Origin: an uncultured bacterium
Lineage (GTDB): Bacteria > Bacteroidota > Rhodothermia > Rhodothermales > Rubricoccaceae
Length of the DNA stretch: 64,000 bases
NCBI GenBank assembly: GCA_947493945.1
Contig: CANLSR010000010.1
Coordinates: 54,298-118,297, forward strand
Direction of reading: 5' to 3'
The translations under genes were made by a program, and so were the position numbers. Under the pieces are notes generated by a model, which was given only the letters and a program-made list of their open reading frames with translations, made no database searches and was not told where the DNA came from. Positions within the stretch are counted from its first letter, which is position 1, and the number at the start of each line of letters is the position of its first letter. Below, piece after piece: positions 42,546 to 51,360 of the stretch.

Positions 42546-43594
42546 TTGCGTGGCAACAAGCCTTAGTCGGCCCTGAGAGCACAGTCCGCGAGGCTATCGA
42601 GACGATCGACGCGGCGGGCTTGCAGATCGCCATCGTCGCCGACGAGGACGGGCGGCTTCTCGGCACGGTGACGGACGGCGACGTCCGCCGGGCGATCCTC
42701 CGCGGCACCTCGCTCGACGCCGCCGTAGGCGAGGTGATGAACGAGAACCCCACGACGGCCAGGGAGCACGACGACCGCGAGACGCTCCTGCGGCTTATGC
42801 GGCAGCGCAACCTCCATCAGATCCCCCTCCTCGACGCGACGTGGCGCGTGGTTGGGCTCGAGGTGCTCGACCGTCTCCTTCAGCCGACGCGTCGGGCGAA
42901 CGCGGTCGTGCTCATGGCTGGCGGGCTCGGTAGCCGGCTGAGTCCCCTCACCGACAGCACGCCCAAGCCGCTCTTGCACGTCGGCGCCAAGCCGATCTTG
43001 GAGACGATTCTCGAAGCGTTCGTAGAGCACGGGTTCGGGAGGTTCTACCTCTCGGTGAACTACCTCGCCGAGCAGGTGGAGGCCCACTTCGGCGACGGGA
43101 GCCAGTGGGGCGTCGAGATCGAGTACCTCCGCGAGCGCGACCGGCTCGGCACGGCGGGCGCGCTCTCGCTCCTCCCCGAGCGCCCGACCGGGCCGCTCTT
43201 TGTAATGAACGGAGACCTCCTGACCCGGCTCAACTTTACGCGCCTCCTGGACTTCCACGCCGAGCACGCCGCTACCGCCACGATGTGCGTGCGCGAGTAC
43301 GAAATGCAGGTGCCCTATGGCGTCATCGAGACCCGTGACCACCGGATCCTCGACATCCACGAGAAGCCCACCGAGCGCTACCTCGTCAACGCAGGGGTCT
43401 ACGTCCTCCAACCCGAGACGATCGACCTCGTCCCCCCCGGTGAGTTCTTCGATATGCCCGACCTCTTCAAGGAACTCATCCGGCAGAGGCAGAAAACCGC
43501 TGCCTTCCCGGTCCGGGAATACTGGATGGACATCGGCCGAGTCGAGGACTTCGACCGTGCCAACGGCCAGTTCGACGAGGTGTTCTCGGCATGA
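42542..43594 (+). CDS. ptmE: CBS-domain sugar nucleotidyltransferase, PtmE-like (glucosamine-1-phosphate guanylyltransferase)
   Basis: At 350 residues it combines an N-terminal CBS pair (about residues 1-115, with LQIAIVADEDGRLLGTVTDG) and a nucleotidyltransferase domain (VVLMAGGLGSRLSPLTDSTP, GAKPILETILE, FVMNGDLLTRL, YWMDIGRVEDFDRA). This architecture is that of PtmE of Campylobacter, which makes GDP-glucosamine for legionaminic acid. Its presence here implies the GDP-linked rather than UDP-linked route. Donor specificity cannot be proven from sequence. The ATG overlaps the previous stop and its stop overlaps legF. Confidence 0.88.
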   Translation: MIAWQQALVGPESTVREAIETIDAAGLQIAIVADEDGRLLGTVTDGDVRRAILRGTSLDAAVGEVMNENPTTAREHDDRETLLRLMRQRNLHQIPLLDATWRVVGLEVLDRLLQPTRRANAVVLMAGGLGSRLSPLTDSTPKPLLHVGAKPILETILEAFVEHGFGRFYLSVNYLAEQVEAHFGDGSQWGVEIEYLRERDRLGTAGALSLLPERPTGPLFVMNGDLLTRLNFTRLLDFHAEHAATATMCVREYEMQVPYGVIETRDHRILDIHEKPTERYLVNAGVYVLQPETIDLVPPGEFFDMPDLFKELIRQRQKTAAFPVREYWMDIGRVEDFDRANGQFDEVFSA

Positions 43595-44310
43595 TCGACG
43601 GCAAGCGGGTCCTCGGACTGATCCTGGCGCGAGGAGGGTCCAAGGGATTGCCTCGGAAGAACGTGCTCCCGCTCGCCGGGAAGCCGCTCCTTGCGTGGAC
43701 CGTCAAGGCCGCTCGCGCCTCCGTCACGCTCGACCGCGTCGTGCTCTCCTCCGACGACGACGAGATCATCCGCGTTGCCGAAGCGTTTGGATGCGAGGTC
43801 CCGTTCCGCCGCCCGGCCCGCCTCGCCACCGACGACACACCGGGCATCGATCCGGTCTTGCACGCGCTCGACACAATCGAGGGGTTCGACTACGTCGTGC
43901 TCCTTCAGCCGACCTCACCGCTTCGAACAGCCGAGGACATCGATGGAACTGTGCGGCTGTGTATGTCGAGCGATGCCCCGTCGTGCGTGTCCGTCGTGGC
44001 CGTGGACAAACCCCCACAGTGGATGTACACGCTCGGAGAGAAACGGCTGCGCCCGATCTTCCCCACTGAGAGCGGCCTGAAGCGGCGGCAGGACGCTGTA
44101 CCCGTCTACGCACTCAACGGAGCCGTTTACGTAGCCGATGTGCACAGTCTCCGACGGTCGCGCTCGTTCGTCACCGACGCCACCGTCGGCTATGTCATGC
44201 CGCCCGAGCGCTCGGCCGACGTCGACACGGCTCTCGACCTCGCGTGGTGCGAACTTCTACTGGAACGCGCTCGCCTAGGGGACACCGTGCATGGTGGACG
44301 AAGCACTTGA
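43591..44310 (+). CDS. legF: CMP-legionaminic acid synthetase (NeuA family)
   Basis: The 239-residue cytidylyltransferase activates legionaminic acid with CTP. It shows LGLILARGGSKGLPRKNVLP, LAGKPLLAWTVKAA, VLLQPTSPLRTAEDID and the late RRQDAVPVYALNGAVYVAD region. It ends the legB-C-G-I-H-ptmE-F block, whose genes all overlap or touch, giving a complete route to CMP-legionaminic acid. A degenerate second copy of its 3' part lies 640 bases downstream at 44948-45097. Confidence 0.93.
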   Translation: MIDGKRVLGLILARGGSKGLPRKNVLPLAGKPLLAWTVKAARASVTLDRVVLSSDDDEIIRVAEAFGCEVPFRRPARLATDDTPGIDPVLHALDTIEGFDYVVLLQPTSPLRTAEDIDGTVRLCMSSDAPSCVSVVAVDKPPQWMYTLGEKRLRPIFPTESGLKRRQDAVPVYALNGAVYVADVHSLRRSRSFVTDATVGYVMPPERSADVDTALDLAWCELLLERARLGDTVHGGRST

Positions 44311-44947
44311 CCTGTCCGGGCCTTCCCGAACACCTGATCTGGGTCATGTAGCGAGACGGAGCGTTGAGCTGGCGGTCCTTGAGTACCCAGAACTGAAGGA
44401 TCTACGGGTGGCCAGGGCGAGGTCGGGTTCGGGAAAGGTGCTCTTGGATGAGCCCGGTCGTCGTGACAGGGCTGCTAGGTTCTGAGCCGGTCGAGCACCG
44501 CGCCGATCCGGTTCGCCAGTCGCGAGCGCGCTGCCGCCGGAGGCCACTCGCCGTCGTGACGCAGCACCGGCAGCGTTGTCTCATGCAAGGACTACTGTTC
44601 TTCGTCGAAACGGCTTTCGCCCTCTGGCTCGTCCTGTGCGTGCTGCGGCTACCTTGGGCGCAACCGTTCCGAGTCCTGTGGCATCGGCCCTGATTGCTTT
44701 CTCCTGGACGCTGTTGGACGGGGGGCGATGGACGTCGGCATCTTGGGCTCTCGTCTCGATCTCCCGTCTCCAAGCCAAAAAGCGCAATGGGGTCACAGGT
44801 TGCGGGAGTCCAAGTCCCGCTCCAACGCTCCCCCCGATCAGGCGGGGAGGGCGTGGCCAGCATCTCGGCTGTCTTCGACTGGCTAGACGGTTCTGACACC
44901 AACGGAGCCGGCCGAATTCTATGACTCCCGAATGCACGAGCGTACCG
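44311..44947. other. Non-coding or decayed stretch after legF
   Basis: No intact gene is seen. Open frames on both strands are short and unlike known families. One minus-strand frame (44475-44582) ends in a coding-like stretch, LRHDGEWPPAAARSRLANRI, but is cut by a stop just upstream; it may be the tail of a lost gene. A stem GCGGGA/TCCCGC lies at 44804-44822. The lower GC and lack of frames suggest a gene graveyard between the leg genes and the flippase. Confidence 0.5.
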
Positions 44948-45097
44948 AGGCGACAAGCGAAGCCCACCGTCGTTTCTAACGGCGCCGTTTATGTAGCTGA
45001 CGCCCGCAGATTTTGCCGGTCCGGGCCTCTAGTTGCCGGTGAGAGATTGAGCTACACCGCGCCCCCCAAGCATCGGGTCAACGCTGGCGATGAAATG
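44948..45097 (+). pseudogene. Degenerate 3' fragment of a CMP-sialic/legionaminic acid synthetase gene
   Basis: The plus-strand frame reads RRQAKPTVVSNGAVYVADAR and continues to YTAPPKHRVNAGD. It lines up with the LegF segment RRQDAVPVYALNGAVYVADV and YVMPPERSADVD. The catalytic N-terminal two thirds are missing. The DNA differs at many positions, so it is not a fresh duplication; more likely it is what remains of an older neuA-type gene displaced by the present leg cassette. Confidence 0.7.
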
Positions 45098-45140
45098 GTC
45101 CAGCGGAGTGCGTCTTTTCTGACCCCGCAGCGACGACCGT

Positions 45141-46661
45141 ATGGCGGGGGGCTGGGCTGTGCTTAGACGAATCGCCATCAACACGGCGTCGAGCTTTGGC
45201 TTCCGGTTCTTCTCGCTCGGGCTGAGCTTCGCGTCGGTCCCCATTCTGGTCACGGCAGCTGGAGCGGATGGGTACGGCGTCATCCTGCTGGCGCAGGCCG
45301 TGTTGGGTTACTTCAACGTACTCAACGCTGGCGTTCCCGCCGGGACGGTCAAATACGTCGCCCAGTTCGAGGCCTTGGGCGACCGTCAGGGTGTCAACCA
45401 GATTATCGCTTCGTCGTTCACGTTCTTTGTGGGAGCCGGCGCTCTCGTGGCCGTCGCCGTCACAGCGTTCACAGCACTCGGCGGCCTGTCCCTGTTCAAC
45501 ATTGGAGCCGACATGGAGAGGTCGGCGGTCCGCCTGCTCTACGTCGCCGCTGGACTCTCGCTCGTCAACTGGCCTCTGAGCACCTTCGGCCAGGCGCTCG
45601 AGGGCCTCCAGCGCTACCCCGAGAACAAGCTGGCGGTAGGGCTGGGCGACCTCGTCAACAAGGGAGGCGCCATCGTGGCAGCACTCGCGGGCGCCTCCAT
45701 CGAGATCATCTTCCTTTGTATGAGCGTCGGTGCGTTGCTGAGCGTCCCACTCCAACTGCGGGCGCTGCGACGGGCGCTGCCGGGGTGGCGTCTGAGGCTC
45801 ACTGACTTCCGCACCGACACGCTACGGATGATCTTCGACTACAGCGTGTGGGCCATGTTCGGCCGGATCGCGGTGCTCCTCATCTACCAGACCGACCGCA
45901 TACTCCTCGGGCTCTTCCTCCCCGTCGCATCGCTGACGGTCTATCAAGTGGTCACGATGCCGTTCCTGGCCATAGCAGAGCTCTCCTCGCTGTATCGATC
46001 AGCGATCACGCCGGCTGTGAGTGCGGCAGAGGCGAAGGGCGGGCGGGATGGGATCGAAGCGTTTATTTACTCGTTCAGCCGGTACTCCAACGCGTTTGTT
46101 GCCCCGGTCGCGATTATCGGCAGCTTCCTCTCAGGCCCTTTCATCGTCCTGTGGATGGGGCCGGAGTACGTACAGTACGTGTGGATCGCGCAGGTGGCGT
46201 GCGTCTTTCAACTCTGGTGGCAGTCCAACTCGGCGCTGACGACCGTCTTCTATGGGAGCGGCAAGATCAAGCGGATCACGTTGATCGCTCTCGGTATTGC
46301 GATTCTGAACGTTCCTCTCGGGGTTTGGTGGGTTCAGTCGCTTGGCGTGGCGGGCGTCGTCTTCTCGACCATCGCCGTGGGTATGGCAGCCGTACCGTTG
46401 CAATACCTCATCGCGATGTCGGAGTTAGAGATGAACCGAGGGCGATACTTCTGGGAGTCGGTCGTGAAGGGGCAGTGGCCCAGTTGGGCTCTGGGGCTCG
46501 CTCTCCTTCCGGCTTGGGGGTATCTCCAAGAGATCTCTAGCTGGGCTTCTCTGGCCAGCCACGCCCTCAGTGCGGCGGTGGTGTTCTATGGGGTAGTATG
46601 GTTCACGTCGGTCGACAAACGACACCGGAGCATGGTCTACGGTCTGCTCCCAGCCCGCTGA
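45141..46661 (+). CDS. wzx: Wzx-type polysaccharide flippase (MATE/MOP superfamily)
   Basis: The 506-residue membrane protein has about 12-14 hydrophobic helices spread over its length, beginning ASSFGFRFFSLGLSFASVPI, with no soluble domain. This is the shape of MOP-family flippases that turn undecaprenyl-linked repeat units to the periplasmic face. The GADGYGVILLAQAVLGYFN segment is typical. ATG 45141 follows the decayed stretch directly. Its stop overlaps the next start by one base, tying it to the glycosyltransferase-like gene. Confidence 0.88.
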   Translation: MAGGWAVLRRIAINTASSFGFRFFSLGLSFASVPILVTAAGADGYGVILLAQAVLGYFNVLNAGVPAGTVKYVAQFEALGDRQGVNQIIASSFTFFVGAGALVAVAVTAFTALGGLSLFNIGADMERSAVRLLYVAAGLSLVNWPLSTFGQALEGLQRYPENKLAVGLGDLVNKGGAIVAALAGASIEIIFLCMSVGALLSVPLQLRALRRALPGWRLRLTDFRTDTLRMIFDYSVWAMFGRIAVLLIYQTDRILLGLFLPVASLTVYQVVTMPFLAIAELSSLYRSAITPAVSAAEAKGGRDGIEAFIYSFSRYSNAFVAPVAIIGSFLSGPFIVLWMGPEYVQYVWIAQVACVFQLWWQSNSALTTVFYGSGKIKRITLIALGIAILNVPLGVWWVQSLGVAGVVFSTIAVGMAAVPLQYLIAMSELEMNRGRYFWESVVKGQWPSWALGLALLPAWGYLQEISSWASLASHALSAAVVFYGVVWFTSVDKRHRSMVYGLLPAR

Positions 46662-48112
46662 TGCGCACGATGATGTCCAGGTCCAGACTCCGCAGGGTAT
46701 ACGAAGCCACTCAAGTGGCCCGCCGCGTGGCGGACCCCGAGCGGTCTAACTACCTCTATTCATCAGAGGAAATAGGGCTCATGCGGCCTGAGCACCCCCT
46801 CTCTTCAGCGTGTCAGAGCGTCCCGAAGTCTGGGCTTCGGTTGGTCCGGCAACTGGCTCGGGCGGTCCGGGTTGGGGAGGCCAAAAAATGGATGGCGCAG
46901 CCCCCAGTCGAGGTTCTCTTCTGTGCGGGGACGCAGAACCAGTTTGACGCGCTCGCCGGCGCGTACGAGCGGTGCGAATCGTCGAAGGCGTTTGTAGCCT
47001 CGCCGTCCGTGAAGCGCACAGGGGGCATCGACACCGTGACGTTCCCTATGGGCCTGGCAGCGGCTCTCTCGGTCCCGTTTGTCGGGGAAGTGGTGTCGAG
47101 GGCTTGGAGGTCGGAGGGGTACCTGAGAGCGTCGTACAAGTACAGTTCCGACCGGTACCTACTGAGCTACGGGATCTTCGTCGCGTGGCTGCTCATGGTC
47201 TGGTCGGTACGGCCCCGTCTCATCGTGAAGGCGTCGGACCAGGACCTCCACGCCGGCGCTCTCCTGGCGATAGCGAGGATGAGCCGCGAGACGGAGACGG
47301 TCTATGTCCAACACGCCAGCGTAACCACTGACTTTCCGCCCCTGTCGTTCGACTACGCCTTCCTTGAAGGAAAGGACGCGTACCGCAAGTACCGCCAGAC
47401 GGGGGCGTCGAGCACGGACGTCTACCTAACAGGGATGCCCAAGGCCGACGCTCTACTAGGGCGCGGAAGGGGGCAGGGCGCGTGCATAACCGTGGGCGTC
47501 TGCTTGAACGCCCACGACCGCTACCAGGACTGTGAGGACCTCCTCCTGACTCTCGAGCAAGCTCCTGACAAGCCTACTGTGATCCTACGGCCCCACCCGC
47601 TTACTCCGGGCCGGCAGAAGCGGCCGCTGGCGGACCTTGCGCGCGCGCACGGGGCCGAGTTTTCGGACCCGCTGGCGGAGCCGGTTACGGACTACCTAGG
47701 GAGGATCGACGTGCTGGTGGCTGGAGAGTCCAGTGTTCATCTGGAGGCCATCCTGAACGGTGTGGAGCCTATTTACTACGCTCCCTCTGTTAACGGGCGA
47801 GACGTCTACGGCTACCTCGCGAGCGGGCTGGTCCGGAACGTGGCACGCACTCCGGCGGAGGTGGTGGAGTGCATAGCTCAGGGCGTAGGGCAGAGCATGG
47901 AAATCGTCGCCCGAGCAAAGCCCTATGTGGACACCGTGGGGACTCCGTATTTTGGCAGGTCCGCAGACCTCGTGGGCGAACTCCTTGATGAGATCGTCCG
48001 CTCCGGCGGTATTGGGGGAGGGCGCTGGACGGAGGCTGATGAGACGGGACGGGCCTTTCGGCTCGGTAGCGCCGCCCAACCCAATACGCCCGGTGGGCAG
48101 ACCCACGAGTAG
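46661..48112 (+). CDS. Putative GT-B type glycosyltransferase (capsule/CDP-glycerol transferase-like), function uncertain
   Basis: This 483-residue protein has no strong family signature. The C-terminal half contains VYVQHASVTTDFPPLSFDYA, YLTGMPKADALLG, VILRPHPLTPGRQKRPLADL and VLVAGESSVHLEAILNGVEP, a pattern shared by GT-B enzymes such as CDP-glycerol glycerophosphotransferases and polysialyltransferase-like proteins. A hydrophobic segment (YGIFVAWLLMVWSV) near residue 175 could anchor it. Because the locus makes CMP-legionaminic acid, a legionaminyltransferase is an attractive but unproven guess. ATG 46661 is taken because it overlaps the wzx stop. Confidence 0.7.
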   Translation: MRTMMSRSRLRRVYEATQVARRVADPERSNYLYSSEEIGLMRPEHPLSSACQSVPKSGLRLVRQLARAVRVGEAKKWMAQPPVEVLFCAGTQNQFDALAGAYERCESSKAFVASPSVKRTGGIDTVTFPMGLAAALSVPFVGEVVSRAWRSEGYLRASYKYSSDRYLLSYGIFVAWLLMVWSVRPRLIVKASDQDLHAGALLAIARMSRETETVYVQHASVTTDFPPLSFDYAFLEGKDAYRKYRQTGASSTDVYLTGMPKADALLGRGRGQGACITVGVCLNAHDRYQDCEDLLLTLEQAPDKPTVILRPHPLTPGRQKRPLADLARAHGAEFSDPLAEPVTDYLGRIDVLVAGESSVHLEAILNGVEPIYYAPSVNGRDVYGYLASGLVRNVARTPAEVVECIAQGVGQSMEIVARAKPYVDTVGTPYFGRSADLVGELLDEIVRSGGIGGGRWTEADETGRAFRLGSAAQPNTPGGQTHE

Positions 48113-48136
48113 CCCAGCTCACGAAAATCTAATCTT

Positions 48137-49057
48137 ATGACCGGTTCTGGCACGGAGGGAAGGGACGGTCCGGAGACGCCCCTTCTGTCATTCATCTGCA
48201 CCGTGAAGAACGGAGAGCGTTACCTAGAGGACTGCATCGCGTCCGTCTACGAGCACCACGCAGGAACAGACATGGTTATAGTAGATGACGGCTCATCCGA
48301 TGGGACGTCATCTATTCTGGAGCGCTGGGAAAGAAAAGAGCCCTCGCTCCGGGTCCTGCGCCCCGGAGCGGTCGGACGTGGGGCCGCGCTCAACCTAGCC
48401 GTTAAAGCATGCGTCACGCCCTACCTAGCCAACATCGACGCGGATGACCTTGTACTTCCTGGCCGCCTTGACCTCGTGGATCACCTGGAGCGATCTCCGG
48501 CGACCGTCGCGCTGGCGGCTGGCGAGAGCGCCCTCTTGTTTAGCGACAACGGTGAGGGGCGAGACGGGAAGACCGTCCCCACTGGCGACGACGCTTTGAG
48601 GTTCCAAGACGTGAGTGCAACCCTACACCTGGGGAATCCCCTCTCACACATCGGCGTCGTAATGCGGCGCGCCGCTCTCCTCGCAGTTGGAGGCTACGAT
48701 GAGTCGCGACGGTCGCAGTTCGACTTTGAGTTGTGGACGCGGCTCGTGAAGCGTGGGTACCGTCTCCACCGAGCCAACGTAGCCGTATCGGTCAAGCGGT
48801 TGCACGACCGGCAGTCCTTCGAACGAAGCGGGCACGTCATGCACGTGATGAGGGGGCTGCCGTTGAAGCTTTCTGCTGCCGAGGGGTGGAGAGAATCTCT
48901 AGCTACAGTATCCGTGTTTGCATTCCACATCACTTGGGCTACTGTCCCTCGATGGGCGAGGTTGTCGATGATGCGCTGGGATGTCGTTCGTCGAGTGGGA
49001 AAGCGGTCAAGGGAGGGAAAAAACGCCACCACTCCGTCCATCCCCCGCGTGGCTTAG
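48137..49057 (+). CDS. Glycosyltransferase family 2 (GT-A fold)
   Basis: At 306 residues it has the GT2 start FICTVKNGERYLEDCIASVY, the donor-binding MVIVDDGSSDGTSSIL and the DXD-like ANIDADDLVLPGR. The acceptor-side region includes VGGYDESRRSQFDFELWTRL. It transfers one sugar to the growing lipid-linked unit; which sugar is unknown. There are 24 bases between it and the preceding gene. GC falls slightly toward its 3' end, just before the AT-rich wzy. Confidence 0.88.
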   Translation: MTGSGTEGRDGPETPLLSFICTVKNGERYLEDCIASVYEHHAGTDMVIVDDGSSDGTSSILERWERKEPSLRVLRPGAVGRGAALNLAVKACVTPYLANIDADDLVLPGRLDLVDHLERSPATVALAAGESALLFSDNGEGRDGKTVPTGDDALRFQDVSATLHLGNPLSHIGVVMRRAALLAVGGYDESRRSQFDFELWTRLVKRGYRLHRANVAVSVKRLHDRQSFERSGHVMHVMRGLPLKLSAAEGWRESLATVSVFAFHITWATVPRWARLSMMRWDVVRRVGKRSREGKNATTPSIPRVA

Positions 49058-49074
49058 ACCCCATTGCATCTTAT

Positions 49075-50133
49075 ATGCCGAGTGTACTGAGATCCGTCAC
49101 GGGACTTTCTACTAAAAAAGGTGAAGATAGTGTGAGTGCAATTCTACGGTGGTACACGTGGTTTGTATTCGTGTTTGTGGCGATCGCCATGATTGGATAC
49201 AGGGATTATGGGGTTGGGGTGGATACGTATGGATATTCAATAGCATTTGATACACTTGGGAGTATTTCTTACGCAGGTGTGTATGAGGTGTGGAGTGATA
49301 GGGACGCTGGATTTTACATTCTGTCCAAATTTATCGCCGGCATAATCGGCACAAGAGGTGTATTTATATTTTATTCTGTAATAATTGCGATCTCCATTTT
49401 GGTAATATCAAGTGCTACCAACAGAAAAAATCTGTACTTGCCTATAGCTATATATGCAACTATGCCGTCTATGTATGCCCTGGGTGGAAACGTGATAAGG
49501 CAGGGGGCTGCCGTGTCTCTATTGCTCGTGGGTACATCGCTCGCCATAAAAAATAAAAAAATATACTCACTACTATTTTTATTTTCGTCCATTCTGCTTC
49601 ATGTATCGTCTTTAGTATATATATTGGCATTTTTTACTGCTAGAATAGCTAAAATAAAAACATTAATTATATGTATTGTTACTGCTATAGTATTTACTCT
49701 GTCCGGTGTAGGGCTTCATCATATAGCGCAGATTGTTGATGTTGGGTCTTATTCCAGGAGCATATATAGATTAACTGAATATTTCAAATATAGCTCTGGG
49801 GGATACGATACTGGCCTTAGATTAGATTTTATAGTATATACGTTAATTCCTATAATTTATATATTGCTTGTCATCAGCGTGAGGAAAATAAAAATGCGTG
49901 ATTTAGATTACAAAATTAACTTTTTGCTAAAAATATATATGATAATATCAGTGATATTTATCATGTCTATGTCGTATCCATACTCAGATAGAATAGGAGC
50001 ATATGCGTGGATATTAATGCCCATTATAATTAGTTACGCAGGAGAAGGTAGTGGCCGAAATGACTTGACTTATTTGATCAGGTTGGTAACCATATTATTT
50101 GTATTGGCAATCAACATATATATTTTGTACTGA
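49075..50133 (+). CDS. wzy: EpsG-family O-antigen/capsule polymerase (Wzy)
   Basis: The 352-residue membrane protein has about ten hydrophobic helices, among them WYTWFVFVFVAIAMIG, VFIFYSVIIAISILVI and YSLLFLFSSILLHVSSLVYI. GYRDYGVGVDTYGY after the first helix and the GGNVIRQGAAVSLLLVG segment are typical of EpsG-type polymerases, which join repeat units in the periplasm. The gene is strikingly AT-rich, full of ATA, AAA and TTA-type codons, while all neighbours are GC-rich, so it was acquired recently from an AT-rich donor. ATG 49075 is the only start before the first helix. Confidence 0.85.
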   Translation: MPSVLRSVTGLSTKKGEDSVSAILRWYTWFVFVFVAIAMIGYRDYGVGVDTYGYSIAFDTLGSISYAGVYEVWSDRDAGFYILSKFIAGIIGTRGVFIFYSVIIAISILVISSATNRKNLYLPIAIYATMPSMYALGGNVIRQGAAVSLLLVGTSLAIKNKKIYSLLFLFSSILLHVSSLVYILAFFTARIAKIKTLIICIVTAIVFTLSGVGLHHIAQIVDVGSYSRSIYRLTEYFKYSSGGYDTGLRLDFIVYTLIPIIYILLVISVRKIKMRDLDYKINFLLKIYMIISVIFIMSMSYPYSDRIGAYAWILMPIIISYAGEGSGRNDLTYLIRLVTILFVLAINIYILY

Positions 50134-50390
50134 GTTCAAATCCGACTCTAGCTCGCTCCAGGTACCGGGTAGATCCGGGATAGTTGTTCTGAGCGATCTG
50201 GGTCACTTGTTATCTCATATCTCAGCCGGGACGCTGCACAATACACAGGTTCACCGAGGTGCGCTCGCGAAGTAGGTAGCCGTAACGACGAGCGCAAGCG
50301 TTGAATGGCCCAATCAGGTCTATGGCGACTGGCCAGTCTCTGAAACGCCCCGGGATCTCCGGAGGCTCCATCCCTTGAGAGATTGGAGCC
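50134..50390. other. Spacer between wzy and the transposase remnants
   Basis: The 257 bases return to high GC over about 80 bases. No gene is recognised. The last part should be the 5' region of the older IS3-type element whose first codons start at 50391. No inverted terminal repeat for that element was found by eye. Confidence 0.4.
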
Positions 50391-50420
50391 ATGAGCAGAT
50401 CCAACCGCTACTCCCCCGAG
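50391..50420 (+). pseudogene. First ten codons of an older IS3-type transposase orfA
   Basis: ATG 50391 reads MSRSNRYSPE and is then cut exactly where the inverted repeat of the next IS begins (50421). This matches the usual N-terminus of IS3-family OrfA proteins (RYSPEF...). A fragment of the 3' end of such an element lies on the far side of the inserted IS, at 51666-51731, on the same strand. Confidence 0.55.
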
Positions 50421-50447
50421 TGGAGTGAACCCGCTTTGGTGGACAGT

Positions 50448-51360
50448 TTAGGAGTATGAGGCGGCAAGCGCCTCGCGGTGTTTCTGCTCGTGCGTGACGG
50501 GGGAGTCGTACCCGAGTGCGGAGTGGCGTCGGCGCGGGTTGTACCAGCCCTCGATGAAGCGGAAGAGCGCCATCCGAGCCTCCATCTTCGTGGCGAACCG
50601 GCGGCGGTCGATCAACTCGCACTCGAGCGTCGCGAAGAAGCTCTCGCACATCGCGTTGTCGTAGCAGTCGCCGACCGATCCGAGCGACGGGCGGACGCCT
50701 GCCTCGCGGCACCGGGCGCCGAAGGCCAGCGACGTGTATTGGCAGCCGTGGTCGGAATGATGCACGACGCCCTCCGGCTTGCGCTGGGCCACGGCCATGT
50801 CGAGCGCGGCCAGCACGAGTTCGGTCCGCAGATGCTCGGCCATCGCCCAGCCGACGACTCCTTCGGCTGAAGACGTCGAGGACGACGGCGAGGTAGAGGA
50901 AGCCGCTCCCAGTCGGCACGTACGTGATGTCAGCGACCCAGAGCGCGTCGGGGCGATCGGCCGTGAACTCGCGCTCGACGAGGTCCGGACCCTTCGGCGT
51001 GCCCGGTGCGCGGGTCGTCGTCGTCGGGCCTCGGCGTCGCGTCACACCGACGACGCCGTGCTCGCGCATGAGCCGGGCGACGCGCTTCTTGCCGACGCGG
51101 AAGCCCGCCTCCTTGAGGTCCTCGTGGACGCGGAGCGCGCCGTACGAGCCGTCGGAGGCCGCGTGCGAGGCCCGGATGGCCTCGGTGATCTCGTTGTCGC
51201 GGACGGCTCGTGTCGACGGCGGGCGGTCGAGCCAGGCGTAGAACCCGCTCCGGGAGACCTGGAGCACGCCGGCCATGACGGCGATGGGGAAGGTGGCTTG
51301 GTGCGCCCTCATGAACTCGAAGGCCTCGACGGCACCGAGTCGGTCTCCCGAGCGAACCAA
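50448..51360 (-). pseudogene. IS3-family transposase OrfB, frameshifted
   Basis: The N-terminal part (VMAGVLQVSRSGFYAWLDRP to VADITYVPTGSGFLYLAVVL) holds the HTH_21 region and the first catalytic Asp of the DDE integrase core. The frame then slips at about 50860, where one extra base follows VFSRR. The rest is found in another frame with HHSDHGCQYTS (second Asp), CYDNAMCESFFATLECEL (Glu) and YNPRRRHSALGYDSPV. Removing a single base would restore the whole protein, so this is a recent inactivating mutation. No slippery heptamer is seen there. Confidence 0.85.

Noticed and set aside
44583..44693. Small hydrophobic ORF (36 codons) in the stretch after legF
   Set aside because: It is short, without homologue-like motif or coupling to neighbours, and lies in DNA with no other coding signal; likely chance.
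44402..44956. 184-codon minus-strand frame between legF and wzx
   Set aside because: Composition is Arg/Ser/Pro-rich without hydrophobic pattern or family motif; part of it is antisense to the NeuA-like fragment.
50128..50160. tRNA 3'-end-like sequence (TTCAAATCC ... CTCGCTCCA) after wzy
   Set aside because: The T-stem does not pair, the distance from the T-loop to CCA is three bases too long, and its 5' side is the wzy coding end. Not a tRNA or a clear attachment-site remnant.
50855..50870. Programmed frameshift inside the first IS orfB
   Set aside because: The slip lies in the middle of the catalytic domain and has no slippery heptamer; IS3 elements use a shift between orfA and orfB only. 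A plain inactivating indel is simpler.
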